Assembly (NCBI GenBank): GCA_949825065.1
Contig: OX463855.1
Span: 36,446,281 to 36,510,280, forward strand
From: Odontocerum albicorne
Lineage: Eukaryota > Arthropoda > Insecta > Trichoptera > Odontoceridae
Direction of reading: 5' to 3'
DNA: 64,000 nt
The notes under the pieces are model-generated. The model was not told where the DNA came from and did no database searches. It saw only the letters and a list, made by a program, of their open reading frames with translations. Shown piece by piece: positions 1 through 10,995 of the stretch. The position numbers and the translations under genes are program-made. Each line of letters begins with the position of its first letter. The stretch's first letter is position 1.

Positions 1-422
1 CAAAAACAATATCCGCCAAATGTCCACCTCTTGCAGCTCCACAGATGTCCACTGTTTTGTCAACATTTTCGATGACATTTTGGCATAATGGCGGTTCTAA
101 ATCACCGCAAATTATTTCATCCTTCAGCTCAGGGATTGATTGGGGGTCATTCTTACAGACCTGGTTTTTCACGTAACCCCAAAGAAAATAGTCCAACAGT
201 GACAGATCACATGATCTTGGTGGCTAATTAACATCAACGTTTCCGGAGATTACAATAATATAAAATAATTTACCAATTTGAACGCGTTGTTGTATTATAT
301 ACGACTCCATTTTTATGAATGTCATACATTACACTTCTTAAATGTCACAAGACCAAGGCAAATTCGCGACGCCATCTGTGCTTTATCCAAGAATTAAAAT
401 AACCGCTCAATTTGAAAGACCC
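1..422 (-). mobile_element. TcM1 copy 1: Tc1/mariner-type deletion derivative, cut by window edge
   Basis: Matches the copies at 38724-39279 and 60828-61382 over its whole length. The right end carries the shared terminal repeat (ctcaatttgaaagaccc) followed by TA; the other end lies outside the window. The minus strand holds a decayed C-terminal transposase piece of the type RSCDL..LDYFLWGYVK, which would include the last catalytic aspartate; the HTH and the first two catalytic aspartates are missing. It is non-autonomous. Confidence 0.8.
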
Positions 423-423
423 T

Positions 424-814
424 ACAGTTCTTAACAATTAAACACAAATCTGATAGGTTCATCTAAATCCACATCCAAAATGCACTAATTGATTATTTTT
501 AAAATATATCAGCAGAAGAGAACAAAGCTTCACATTTTCCTATCATTGCCCCATTCCTTCGTTTCTTATACATTCACACATCACTTTGTCATATTTGTAC
601 GAAACAGGGATTTCGGCGGTCACTGTAATAAAAAGCAAGTATCGTTCGAAACTCAACCTGGAACAGAGGAAGACGGTGTCTGTGTCCAGTTTTATTCCAA
701 GAGTTAAAAAAATATGCGGTGAACAACAGATTCCATTGTCCCACTAACTTAAATTTATTTATTCAATGATTCGATTGTTTAAAAGATGTACTTCTAAAAA
801 ACTTTTTATACTTC
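424..814. other. No recognised feature
   Basis: AT-rich sequence between TcM1 copy 1 and the RTE relic. The short open frames here show no family signature. Confidence 0.5.
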
Positions 815-1757
815 TTCTTCCTGGCACTGTCCCCGCTCATTGCCTAGGTATGCTGTTGGGGTCGGCTCTTCTCGTTCTCAGGCTGTATATTATTCGGTTC
901 TGGGTGTCGCTTTCATCTAGGCCGTTTCTCTGCGGGAGTTTGGAGCATTGAGTCATCCAGGAGTTCTTTGGTATTACTCTGAATGGCTGTCGAGGAAGAT
1001 CCACATACATTGCCTGATTTACAGTATGCTTTGGTGGTCTCCGTCTGCGTCTGCCCGTACCATCTCAGCTGTCGCTCTTCCCGTTTACTATTTATGTCAG
1101 TGAATCCCAGGCTACCACGAATGCGTGAGCTCTTAATTTTATCTTTCAGTGATACTTCTGCCGACCACCTAAGCATTCGCATTTCTGCTGTTTCAAGTTG
1201 CCTAGAGTAGGAGCCGTACATAGTACAGCATTCTGAGCCATACATAATTGCGGGTTTAACGATAGTCTGGTATACCTTTCCTTTCAGTTTTATAGGCATT
1301 TTTGGGTCACACAAGACTCCTGGTACCGATCTGAATTTCATCCATCCCACACTTATTCTATGGTCAACATCCGCGGCGCACCCTCCGTCTTTGTGAATTA
1401 GTGATCCCACATAGTTAAATGAGTCACATCAGGCTAATATTTCCCCATCCAGTTACATTGAAGGAGTTGTGGTATTTGGATCTTATAACATAGTCTTAAG
1501 GATACTGTCAATTTCATGATTTGTTTGATAATTCATTACAATTATGAACAGCAGTGGACTGAGGACAGATCCTTGGTGCACCCCCACTTTAATTGGAAAT
1601 TCATGTGATGTTCCCGACGTGCATCTTACTTATGTTTTTCCATTGGTATACATATCTTGTATGGAAAGCACATATCCTTCCGGTACGTCATGGGATCTCA
1701 ATGCTGCCCAAATCAGGCTTCAGGGTACCCTGTCGAATGCCTTTTCCAGGTCTTACA
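815..1757 (-). pseudogene. RTE-like non-LTR retrotransposon reverse transcriptase, broken
   Basis: Reading down the minus strand from about 1757 gives LEKAFDRVP, then GVHQGSVLSPLLFI (a reverse transcriptase fingers/palm motif), then after a gap YVGSLIHKDGG, AEMRMLRW and ERQLRWYG, which belong to the C-terminal part typical of RTE-like LINE proteins. The longest frame is 1410-913 (165 codons). The segment with the YADD active site is missing between about 1430 and 1500, and frameshifts break the rest, so it cannot work. The end at 815-910 (ADPNSIP-like codons) recurs at 41147-41222, which marks the element's 3' terminus. Confidence 0.85.
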
Positions 1758-3031
1758 AATTTTTTATACATATTTATTTTTTAGCTTAATCTCGCCAATA
1801 TAAGTGTTGTAAGGTATGTTCTGACTTTGGCTACAGTGGAAAAATCTTGATACACTAAGAGGGCCGTGAACCGAAACAGTTTGAGAACCTCTTTTATGGA
1901 CAGTAAAACACGACGTGAAAAACACTAACAGAAACATAAACAAAAATGACATGTACAAATCTAAATTCCTTTAATACAAAGAAAATATCTCTCCGTCATT
2001 TTTATACTTCCTTTTTTATCGCATTTCGCAAATAAATGAATGTTTCACAAAAAAAAAATAACGAAATTGAATTTCGGTTTGTTTTTATTTCAAATTAATC
2101 AAAGTCGTTGACTTCAAACAAGAAATTTCCCTTGAACTTCATAAAAGTCCTGAGAGGTCCTCATTCCAATTTAAGGAAGGGATATTATGTTAATCCATCT
2201 CTCAAAATACATCAAAACTGAAATGAAAGAAAACTTTTTTAATATAAAAAAAAAACTCATTTTCGGTGTTATTCGAGATTACGATTCTTTTTAATTTATA
2301 TAAAAAAAACGGGTTGTAAAATAAATGGGAAAGACCACTTGTGAAATAAATTCGATATAATAATATAAATCTCCGAATATTTGCGGTATTTTCCATCTAT
2401 AATTATTATCCTTTTTAGGGGTAAGTATATTAAAAAAAATCTCAAACTTCTAGGGGCTGAGTTTGGAGTATTTAAATAAAACTCAACATAAATAATTGAA
2501 TAGGTCTTTTACCGTATGCGAACCCTTAAAAAATTCGGAAATATAATGAGAAAAACGTATATAACATACCATAAACTTCAATTTATTAAACTTCCGGCCT
2601 TTTTACGAACCAGTTTCATTTTGCCATCAAGCGTGTATAATCAACAATTGGTTCAGTAATTTTATATTCCATTTCTTCTGTACCTACCAAATCCTTCCTG
2701 AGGCCTACCTTGCAGACGAGTATGATTTTGACAACTTTCGTACACTCTGAGATAGATCCGATCCCGGATCCATGCACTATCTTCCGTAGTATGGACACAT
2801 TCTTCCAGACAGCATCTGGTGAATCGGTGCAAGGTGTTTTTTTAGTTTTATGCGTGTTTCCCTTTTTGCGGTCACATCTCGCAGTCTCAAAAAATGCCAC
2901 GGTGCATTTCTACTGGTCACGCTCCTGTGTCGTTGCAACCCAACTCTAGGTATTTATACAAACAGTTTGAGATTAGACTTAAAGCCGTACTTGTACCTCT
3001 GTTTTAGGCCACTATGGTCTCTTTCTCCGAC
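1758..3031. other. No recognised feature
   Basis: About 1.3 kb of AT-rich sequence. Frames of 79-94 codons on both strands at 2616-2949 overlap each other and match no family I know. Confidence 0.45.
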
Positions 3032-3243
3032 TTAACCCTTTAAGACCCGATCGAAATGAAGACAATGCTTCCTAGTGTGCGTTATTTTTATGAAAGATTT
3101 ACTAAAATTTGCTTTATTTAAGTTTATATTAGAAATATTGTATAAAACTGTGGTTATTTGTTATAATACTTAAAAAATAAGTATTGTTTAGTAATTCTGC
3201 TGGCATAACATACTCCTTTGTGGAGAGCTACGTCACACTGTAT

Positions 3244-3277
3244 CGGGTCTCACTTTGACGACGAGAAGTGAGACCCG
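3244..3277. repeat. Inverted repeat, 12-bp perfect arms
   Basis: Arm cgggtctcactt at 3244-3255 and its exact complement at 3266-3277 with a 10-nt loop. A third partial arm (gtctcacttctc) follows at about 3299. It may be subterminal to a possible piggyBac-like element starting at 3036. Confidence 0.7.
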
Positions 3278-3506
3278 GTAAATATTATATATAGCGCGTC
3301 TCACTTCTCTTGAACTAAAACCCGATTTAAATCAATACAACCTTTCTCAGTGCCGGGTTTGTTTTTGACGAATTCTGATTTTCAAAAACAATTTACTCAA
3401 ATTGATATATCTAATTAATATTAAGAAAATTGTATTGATACTTTGTTTATTTGTTTAAAATACTGAAATAATTTAGTTAAGTATTCTGCCAACATTCTCC
3501 TTTGTA

Positions 3507-4464
3507 CTATGCGTATCTAGAAAGTAAGTGTACTGAGGCTCTCACGACCGGATGGATTTTATTTTCGACATGTTGGCTACACTTCCGTGTAGCCTGACCC
3601 TTCCCCTCCGCAACGAGACCGGTTCGAGGTCAGTACGTTGAGAAGTGTCGACGCTACAACACGTTTTGTGAAAAATGTCAATCCAATCTCCCGCCAAGTG
3701 CAAAAAACGCGGCGTCATCCGTTATCTCGTTTGGAAGGGAAAACCTCTGGTTGAGGTTTATAATGAGGTGAAAATTGCATATGGTGATAAAGCTATGAAT
3801 TGTACGAGTGTGTACAAGTGGTGTCGCGAGTTTAAAAACGGTCACATCACACCTCTTCACCCTCCGCCAAAAAGTTCAAAACCACAATTTCAGCCAAGAA
3901 AATCATGGCATCCGTGTTTTGGGACTGTCAAGGCATAATTTTAATTGAATATATGCCTCAAGGAGAGACCATCAACTCTGCAAGATACTGTGAGACCCTA
4001 AAAAAATTCGGAGGGCGATTCAGAACAGGAGGAGAGGCATGCTGACAAAGGGAATCTGCCTGCTGCACGACAATGCCAGACCACACACGGACAACGCCAC
4101 GAAGGAACTGCTCGCCTCGTTTAAATGGGATGTCCTGAACCATCCCTCGCATTCCCCTGACCTAGCACCTTCAGATTACTATCTCTTTACCTCCCTGAAG
4201 CTGCAGATGGGTGGAAAAAGGTTTTCAACCGACGAGGAGGTAAAGGAGGAGGTGGATAAGTGGACGGAGGGGTTGGCGGGAAACTACTTCGAGGAAGGCA
4301 TCAAAAAGTTGATACCCCGCTTCACCACCTGCATTGAGAGGAATGGCGACTATGTCGAAAAATAGCTTACATATGTACTACGGTAACCACGTAATTTTTT
4401 TGTTTAAATAAAAAAAATTGTAACCTACAAAAATTCAGTACACTTACTTTCTGGATATGCCTCG
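3507..4464 (+). mobile_element. Mariner copy A (DD34D family), internally deleted, 958 bp
   Basis: Flanked by TA at 3505-3506 and 4465-4466. The right end reads ctttctggatatgcctcg and the left end is its imperfect complement, starting ctatgcgtatc rather than cgaggcatatc. A typical full mariner is about 1.3 kb, so some 350 bp are gone. Copy B has the same deletion and the same odd left end. It cannot transpose alone but could be moved by a related transposase. Confidence 0.9.
3675..4365 (+). pseudogene. Mariner transposase, N-terminal HTH joined out of frame to catalytic C-terminus
   Basis: The frame from ATG 3675 reads MSIQSPAKCKKRGVIRY and continues as the mariner DNA-binding helix-turn-helix region to FKNGH at about codon 57. 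It then crosses a deletion junction near 3845 and continues out of frame (PLHPPPKSS) to a stop at 3938. The true catalytic frame resumes with ASVFWDCQG and, after a 1-nt loss near 4003, runs from 4039 to 4365 with LHDNARP (second Asp) and HSPDLAPSDYY (third Asp, 34 residues later), ending GDYVEK. The block with the first Asp (TGDETW) is absent. Inactive. Confidence 0.9.
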
Positions 4465-4465
4465 T

Positions 4466-5574
4466 ACATCAAACTCCTTAGACATATATCATCACACATT
4501 TAGGCACGTACTTTGACAACTTGTTTGGAGAATCTTGCAAATTCTATATTCTATTTGGACCAGGAGACTGTGTTTGCATATATCAACATCTTTAATATCT
4601 GACACTGCACTGCACATTGATAACGCGACGTCAAAATACATACATATTTTCATTGTCAAGCATGTTTATTTTTCCAATATAACATTACTTCTTAATTATT
4701 TTAATTGTTCATGGTTTCATATGCTGTAACCGAAGTAAAAACGGCGAAAAAGATTTATATTGATACGTTTAACCTGTGTCATAGCCAATCGATTAAATTA
4801 ATTAAATTTGAAGTCAAAAGTGATAATAATTGAAATTCAATTGCTGAAAACATGAAAAAAACATCGGCCGACGTTCACAAAACGGGCGAAGAGACCACCT
4901 CAAATGGATGCACGAGAGCAACTGAAGCGAGAGAAGCGAGCGAACTGAGATTCTATAGACTTGCGTTCTCATCTACCGAAGTAGAGTGAGACGTGAATAA
5001 CATCGCTTCCTCACCCATAGCGGTTTTTTAGAATGAATACACTTACGTCACACACTGGCACACGTTTGATTGTATTGGTGAATTTATTCTCGATTTTCAC
5101 AAAATATCTCTGATGTGGCCGATAAGTGCTAATTATTATTAATATAATTTTTTCATTCAATGCGTAAATGTATTACGGAGGAATACCTAAAATTTGAACT
5201 AAGTATTTATTATATTTATAGAGATATTAAAGTTTTTAGAAGCAATCTGTACTAGTTACACGTCACAGGGAAGGAAGGGTTAAAACACGGTTATTTTTTA
5301 TCTGACCATTCCCTATTCTACCGCGTGTTAAGAAGTATTGACAGTATATTTTGGCAATAAAACAATTTGGTTTTTTGATTCAAATACAACAATTTTCACA
5401 TAAATTTAAGCGAGTCACAATATTTCAAATATTTATCTAACTACAGTAATAATGATAATTAGTATTCATGACTATGCGTCAGGATTAATAGTGGAAACTG
5501 ATAATGTTATTGTCATCCGATTTCCTGACGTTAACATGCAGTTAATTTGACAGTCTCTACTTAGTTTACGAATT
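4466..5574. other. No gene; a 75-bp block is shared with 24048-24122
   Basis: The block at about 4780-4855 (catagccaatcg, then gaagtcaaaagtgataata) recurs at 24048-24122. The GC-richer stretch at 4860-5000 has no recognised coding pattern. AAGGGTTAA at 5276-5283 could be the end of a piggyBac-like element opening at 3036. Confidence 0.5.
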
Positions 5575-5656
5575 ATCGACGGTGATATGGCTGCGGATTG
5601 GCTTTTTGGGGTAAAGCAGGATGATCGAGGGGGTATTGTATGTTATATAGTATATA

Positions 5657-5664
5657 TACGAGTA
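5657..5664. repeat. TACGAGTA, candidate transposon excision footprint
   Basis: One of 21 exact TACGAGTA/TACTCGTA sites in the window. It has the form TA, four terminal element bases CGAG, TA. No empty homologue is visible for this site. Confidence 0.4.
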
Positions 5665-5749
5665 TATGCTTACATTTTATGCAATTCTCAGGAATGGGAC
5701 ATTTATTCGGTGCTATTTTATCGCAATCGTTTTCATTCAGGCAGTTTAT

Positions 5750-6240
5750 ACATATTGTGAATACTATCACGCCGTTTCCCTGCTGGGGTTGACAGAGACT
5801 ACAGCGCAAGAGGGTCCTATCTCGACACACATATTTAGTCTATTCTTCATCTATACACTTTCTCATAGACCTCCTATGATTTATATTAATTATTTCATTT
5901 TGATATTTCAATATTTTATTTACTTAATCCAACCATACTCTCTTTGGCCTTCCTAGAGGAAGTAATGGTAATGGTAATGGTAATGGTAGACCATTACCAC
6001 TCACGTTTGTTTTGTTAGTCTTTCTTCATTGATTCGTTTCACGTGCCCAAACCTTCTAATATAAATTCCACGATTTCTTTGACTTTTTACATTTCCTTCT
6101 TTCAAAATATAATTTACTTGATCAAACCATACTTTCTTAGACCTTCTTTTAGCACACCTTCCACTTATATTTCTAAATCTCTCTTCATTAATTCGCTTTA
6201 CAACATATTAATTCTTCATTTAAACTGTATAAATTAATAA
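5750..6240 (-). mobile_element. LINE-B fragment, C-terminal and 3' end, partly duplicated
   Basis: Read on the minus strand, the tail of a reverse transcriptase gene appears twice (RRFGHVKRINEER and a second HVKRINEERF-like run), followed by a 3' end near 5750-5800 in which ccctgctgggg corresponds to the conserved ccccgaagggagacggcgtga tail of other LINE-B copies. A short (GGTAAT)n repeat lies at about 5965-5988. Many stops; dead. Confidence 0.65.
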
Positions 6241-6536
6241 ACTAAAAGCGCTCCAAAAAAACCGGCTTGCTAATGTGTTTCTTTGTGAAGAAACGTCCTG
6301 CGAATAAACAATCGCGAAGAAATGTCCTAGATCGTAATGTGACTGATCCGATTTGTTAGTTGGATAGTCGATTTAATAAACGTCCAAATAAATCCGCGAT
6401 TGCAAAAGTTACCATCACTATGTTAAAGTATGTTATGTTACACTATGTTAAAGCATGTATGTTAAAGCGTGTAACCTATCTAGTTCTGATATAACTGATT
6501 TGGATTCGCATTGGTAAGGGTTTGTTTTTTTTTTCA

Positions 6537-6605
6537 ATTTCGTTGTATACAATACAACCTGACGGACTTTATGATAATTTTATTTTATGTGAAATCAGAG
6601 CCTCT
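6537..6605 (-). mobile_element. SINE1 tail fragment
   Basis: Reverse complement of the SINE1 tail (cgttgtatacaatacaacct then a decayed gcttattg stretch). Too short to place within a full copy. Confidence 0.5.
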
Positions 6606-6734
6606 TTTTACACCCTTCAGAATAAAAACAAGAACGTAACATTTTTGTGGCTTCTCGCTCAACAGTTTTATTATTGTAGATAAATTTGGTGTTTTTATTT
6701 ATTACCATGTAGTAATTTATTCTCACTAACCAGA

Positions 6735-6845
6735 TTTTTTTTGAACAAGTCTTTAGTGAAAACCAAATTATAATTTAACAGGAATTGAACCCGCAACTTC
6801 CAGGTCAGAAGACAGATATTTTACCAACTAGGTCATGGCCAGGAC
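6735..6845 (-). mobile_element. SINE1, tRNA-like head and start of body
   Basis: On the minus strand, ggccatgacctagttggtaa resembles an A box, and gcgggttcaattcctg fits the RNA polymerase III B box (GGTTCRANTCC). The body start with decayed gttttcac follows. The 3' half is missing. Confidence 0.75.
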
Positions 6846-6904
6846 GTTTTTACTTTTAATACGCATACATCTCGGGGTTTATGAATTCTTAATAGATTCC
6901 GGAC

Positions 6905-7112
6905 GTTAATTATGTCAGGGTAATTGTGGTTTGATCAAGGGTATGTTTTTTTGAAAGAAGGAAACGTATGTTAAAAACGTCTGAGAAATCATACGAGCTG
7001 TATGGATATACATATAGAAGAGGCGAAATATGTCTGTTTCTATAGGAAAGTCTTGCGCTCTCTCATTTCTGCCTACTCCTATAGAGAGACGACGTGATAA
7101 TATATTCGTATG
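6905..7112 (+). mobile_element. LINE-B 3' end
   Basis: Ends with tctgcctactcctatagagagacgacgtgata, a mutated form of the LINE-B terminal stem shared with 5750, 17783, 30645 and 59450. Upstream (gtttgatcaa) corresponds to the end of the coding region. Confidence 0.6.
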
Positions 7113-7124
7113 TATATAATAATA

Positions 7125-7190
7125 ATAAAAATACAATTTATATAGCGCCAATTAGAGAACAGGTTACTCAAGGGCGCTTTTGAACCTACA
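7125..7190 (-). repeat. Repeat Q, 3' end with TAA-rich tail
   Basis: Minus strand reads gcgcccttgagtaacctgttctctaattggcgctatataaattg and then runs into (ATT)n. The same unit occurs at 29040-29100, 39565-39660, 41530-41600 and 44395-44455. It looks like a retroposon 3' terminus. Confidence 0.55.
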
Positions 7191-7236
7191 ATATGTTGTC
7201 TAATCAATGCCTTATCACATAAGATATCTAATCATA

Positions 7237-7527
7237 TGAGATGTTATTTAATATAGCTATAAATAAGATAATTAAGAAGATCTGGTCACAAAACCCGAAT
7301 GATCTTCAGCACCAACTTCAAGAATCGGCAGAGGTCAGTAAAGAAGTTGGTTTAAAAATTAATATATCGAAAACCAAATATATGATGAACAGCTTTGCTA
7401 CCCCAAAACCAATAATTGTAGATGGAAAGCCGCTAGAACTTGTCCAGGACTATGTGTATCTGGGCCAACTTATTTCCTTTGTAGGTGGCATATCGGAGGA
7501 AATAGCACGAAGAACAAAACTAGCATG
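7237..7527 (+). pseudogene. LINE-C reverse transcriptase fragment
   Basis: The open frame 7241-7564 contains EVGLKINISKTKYM, then PIIVDGKPLELVQDYVYLG and GGISEEIARRTKLA, a well conserved stretch just after the reverse transcriptase palm in insect endonuclease/reverse transcriptase LINEs. The YADD-bearing part upstream is missing. At LACKMLCFCF the frame passes into the 41-bp array at 7528-7815 and stops at 7564. Both ends are truncated; the internal frame is unbroken, so it is a fairly young fragment. Confidence 0.9.
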
Positions 7528-7815
7528 TAAAATGCTATGTTTCTGTTTCATACTGCCTCGTTAAAATATAAAATGCTATATTTCTGTTTCATACTCTCTC
7601 GTTAAAATATAAAATGCTATGTTTCTGTTTCATACTGTCTCGTTAAAATATAAAATGCTATGTTTCTGTTCCATACTGTCTCGTTAAAATATAAAATGCT
7701 GTGTTTTTGTTTCAAACTGCCTCGTTAAAAGATAAAATGCTATGTTTCTGTTCCATACTGTCTCGTTAAAAGATAAAATGATTTGTTTCTGTTTCGTACT
7801 GTCTCGTTAAAAGAT
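7528..7815 (+). repeat. 41-bp minisatellite, about 7 copies
   Basis: The unit aaaatgctatgtttctgttt plus about 21 more bases starts at 7531, 7572, 7613, 7654 and 7695 (exact 41-bp spacing). The first unit lies inside the LINE-C reading frame, so the array grew from LINE sequence. Confidence 0.9.
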
Positions 7816-8099
7816 AAATAAAATTGTAAGCTGAGAAAGAATATTAATTTATCTTTTTTAATTCATTCACAATAACAAGTTTTTTTAAATTCAATTTTTT
7901 TTACTGTACATATTTTTTCCAGTTTAATCATTGTAACATACATTCGGTCCAAAGATCCTAGATTTCAGAACATACACAATTTCTGAATGGAAAACGAAGA
8001 AGAGGTCTACCGAGGAAAAGTGAAAGTAGAACGATACAAAATATCGTTCATTTGATTAAACCACACTTTTCATGGTATTATTTTATCACGTCATCCACT

Positions 8100-8126
8100 T
8101 ACGAGTATAATTGCATTATACTCGTA
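8100..8126. repeat. Two inverted footprint-like words forming a palindrome
   Basis: TACGAGTA at 8100-8107 and TACTCGTA at 8119-8126 with near-perfect complementarity between them (tacgagtataat/attatactcgta around a short loop). Confidence 0.5.
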
Positions 8127-8159
8127 TATTGGTTTTATAACATATGTTAGTCTTTTTTC

Positions 8160-8345
8160 ATCCTTTTATTTTATATGCCCAATCCTGTTCACTCATATAT
8201 TACATTTAACACATTTTCCGTTAGACTTTTTTATCACCATGAATTTCGATTCCACAACATTAATTCTCAGATTTTTCTCGACGCATTTTTTATACAATTT
8301 ACTCATCAAACTCTCTAACTCATCTTCATATTTTGAGAACTTTTA
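8160..8345 (-). pseudogene. LINE-B reverse transcriptase fragment (palm/thumb)
   Basis: The minus strand translates to KYEDELESLMSKLY and KNLRINVVESKFMV, matching the region just after the YADD box in LINE-B (compare 18330-18500). Broken at both ends. Confidence 0.65.
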
Positions 8346-8492
8346 ACTGATGAAAGATAATAGAGCATGTATATCGAGATGCATGAATTCGTACTAGGCG
8401 AGAGCTGTATGTATGTATAGAAAGATGAAGATACATATTATCTATGTTTATCCCAAAAGGAACACAGCGTGTGGTATGTATGTAATACGGAT

Positions 8493-8592
8493 TGATCTTG
8501 ATGATACATTAATTTCTATACTGAGAATCTTGACGATACATTAATTTCTATACTGAGAATCTTGACGATACATTAATTTCTATACTGAGAAT
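8493..8592 (+). repeat. 32-bp tandem repeat, 3 copies
   Basis: Unit cttgacgatacattaatttc plus ctatactgagaat-type remainder, nearly identical in three successive copies. Confidence 0.9.
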
Positions 8593-9350
8593 ATAAAAGA
8601 GAAAAATATGAAATAAACTTCGAAATTGTAAAGAAATAACTTATTAAATATTATATAATATCAATCAGAAATTCTAAAAAAAATTAAAAAGATCAATTAA
8701 TTATTCGACTGAAAGAAAGTTTTTTTAATTACATCATCAATTCGAGAATAAACTTTAACTTAAGTTAAGTTTCTCGTTTCAATCATCAAGAAATTTCAGA
8801 ACATCCCCAAAGAAGCTATTTCAGAGCTTCTCTAAGGGTAGGAAAATAAAAATTTACGGAGCGTAACTACGGAAGACTGTAAACGTACCACACTTGTGGA
8901 GTCTATAAAAAAAACTCAGCGGGGCGCTTTCAATTCGGAGTTTTTCCATTTCAAACTTTTAAACTAGAGTGCTCATGTAAATGGATGTTTATTACTTGTG
9001 TTTTATATTTATTTTTTTCCTGCTGATTTTATTTCTCAACCCCTCTGACGCACGGGGGGATTAAATATTTTTCAAGATTTTTTTTAATGTTCATTGCCGA
9101 ATTTCCAAACCGACTTTGAATTTATTTTCCGTTTCGTAAAGTTTTCTCGTTTTATTTTGTCATTTAATCAATTATTTTTTACACAACATATTCTTGGTAG
9201 GAATTATTTCTATAATTTGCAAAAAAAAAAAGAGTGAGCCATTGTACACCAGTAAAGTCACCGGCCACACCGCTGTACTGGATTCGATGGCAAACCAAAG
9301 TTAGACGATAGGAACACACCGGCATATACTTTTTATTTTTTTGAATGAGT
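8593..9350. other. No recognised feature
   Basis: AT-rich with a few GC-richer patches (8910-8940, 9040-9060, 9235-9320). No frame over 60 codons and no repeat matched elsewhere in the window. Confidence 0.5.
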
Positions 9351-9530
9351 AGAAATTACTGAAGTCTAAAATATCCTTATCTGAAATTACTGAAGTTAAA
9401 AATATCCTTAACTGAAATTACTGATGTCTAAAATATCCTTGTCTGAAATTACTGAAGTCTAAAATATCCTCATCTGAAATTACTGAAGTTTAAAATATCC
9501 TTATCTGAAATTATTAAAGTCTAAAAAATG
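9351..9530 (+). repeat. 31-bp tandem repeat, about 6 copies
   Basis: Unit gaaattactgaagtctaaaa plus tatccttatct, repeated from 9352 at 31-bp spacing with a few point differences. Confidence 0.9.
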
Positions 9531-9797
9531 TCTCTGTCTTTTCAGGGGGGTAGCAAAGCGCGACGTTTGACGTTCATGACGTTCCACAAGAAGGTCCAAT
9601 GCGTTACTTACACGTCCATATATATATCTGTCAATATATTGTACGTAAAAGCGTTTTAATTTTTCAGTGGTTATTTAATGGTCGCAGCCACCACCTTTCT
9701 ATCCTTAAACTTAAAAAGTTTATCAGTAATATTTTTAACTTTTAATAATAGTGGATTCGATTTCCGAGTAACAGTATTGATATGCTGTTGACACTAA

Positions 9798-9915
9798 CAG
9801 GGTTCTAGTTTGGTTTTCAATTTAAGCTTCTTTAACATCTTTCTTATTGGTTGAAAAACATTGCCATATAGCAATAAGCTCACAAGGTTGCACTGTATAC
9901 ACCGAAAGGGAAAAA
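9798..9915 (+). mobile_element. SINE1 body and tail
   Basis: Reads ttctagtttggttttcaatt, then ctttaacatctttctta, ttgccatatagcaataagct and ttgcactgtatac, the ordered blocks of the SINE1 body. No tRNA-like head is attached. About 110 bp upstream, cgcagccaccacctttct matches repeat Q sequence at 39472. Confidence 0.75.
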
Positions 9916-10192
9916 TCAAATAAGAAAATAAAATTAAAATAAGAATCCTTAGATTATTCAAGAAATTTTTACTTCTTGAACACTTGACGATTTCCGTTCC
10001 GTCATTACTTCTAGTTTTATGAGCTATTTCACACAAAATTTCTTTTTACACCTGTTGTCAAATATTCACAAACGAACTTATTTTTATGAATACAAGGATT
10101 ACGAGCTTTGATAACACCTGGCACACAAAGAAAAGATTGTGACAAAAGAATTTAATAAAAAAAAACCTGATTTTATTCATCTTTATATTTGT

Positions 10193-10408
10193 TTACCGGA
10201 TTTTTTTTCTTTTTTTGTTAGATAAAATACAAACACAACATTCCATCAAATGATTTTTGAAGGTGGTTTTCGATATATTTAGTATTTCAGCAATCCCTTG
10301 TTTTGTATAGCACAGGTTATTCGCGTAATAAACAGTAATTGCCGTTTCAGAGCGATTACAACCTTCGAGTATCTTACCACTAGGGGATGTTTTAATCCCG
10401 TTGGACAC
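10193..10408 (-). CDS. Small open frame with possible helix-turn-helix, unrecognised
   Basis: A 71-codon frame containing YTKQGIAEILNISKTTFKNH, which has the spacing of a helix-turn-helix (IAEILNIS, then a turn, then KTTFKNHL), and a lysine/arginine-rich end. Such motifs are common in transposase DNA-binding regions. There is no partner domain, promoter or splice context that I can see. It may be chance or a relic of an unidentified transposon. Confidence 0.25.
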   Translation of the reverse strand: MSNGIKTSPSGKILEGCNRSETAITVYYANNLCYTKQGIAEILNISKTTFKNHLMECCVCILSNKKRKKIR

Positions 10409-10494
10409 ACATGATCACTTACTTCAGTATCACTGCTTACATCTTCATGATTTGTATCGCATTTTTTCCTTTGCGATTGTAAATTTATTTTTGT

Positions 10495-10908
10495 ATTTTG
10501 ATGAATGGTTGCGAGACATGGTGCATAGCCGAAAGGGATCGAAAAATATTAGAGGCCTTCGAGATGTGGACCTATAGACGAATCCTAAGGATTTTCTAGA
10601 GAGACCACATTACAAATGACGAGGTTCTCAGCAGGATCGAAGAAACCAGGCACCTGTCAAATGCCATATCGGAAAGGCGTGCAGAATGGATGGGTCATAT
10701 GCTGCGGCATGAAAATCTCCTGCACAATATACTGGAGGGAATTATTGAGGGGTCGATTGGCAGAAGGCGTCCTCGCCGAGAGTATATGGAGCAAATATGC
10801 CACGATATGGACTGCACCTCCTATACAGAGCTCAAGAGGATCGCTGAAGACCGAGCGGAGTGGAGGAGGAGATGCAGAGCTTTGCTGCTAACCAATCCCC
10901 AGGATTGA
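10495..10908 (+). pseudogene. LINE-C-type endonuclease/reverse transcriptase C-terminus
   Basis: Reads NGCETWCIAERDRKILEAFEM, then WTYRRILRI followed by a stop, then HITNDEVLSRIEETRHLS, ERRAEWMGHMLRHENLL, RPRREYMEQICHDM and WRRRCRALLLTNPQD to a stop at 10908. This is the post-palm C-terminal region of a non-LTR retrotransposon ORF2. An internal stop and one frame change break it. It may be the same family as 7237-7527, but the two pieces do not overlap, so this cannot be shown. Confidence 0.85.
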
Positions 10909-10995
10909 AACTGAAGGAGAAGACCGAAACAACAACTGACTTTGTTTCATTTCATTTGGAAAATTTGTAAATGAGATATTTTTATATATTTTTTA

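Noticed and set aside
2616..2949. Overlapping 79-94 codon frames as a host gene exon
   Set aside because: Both strands are open, no splice or domain signal, and no family resemblance.
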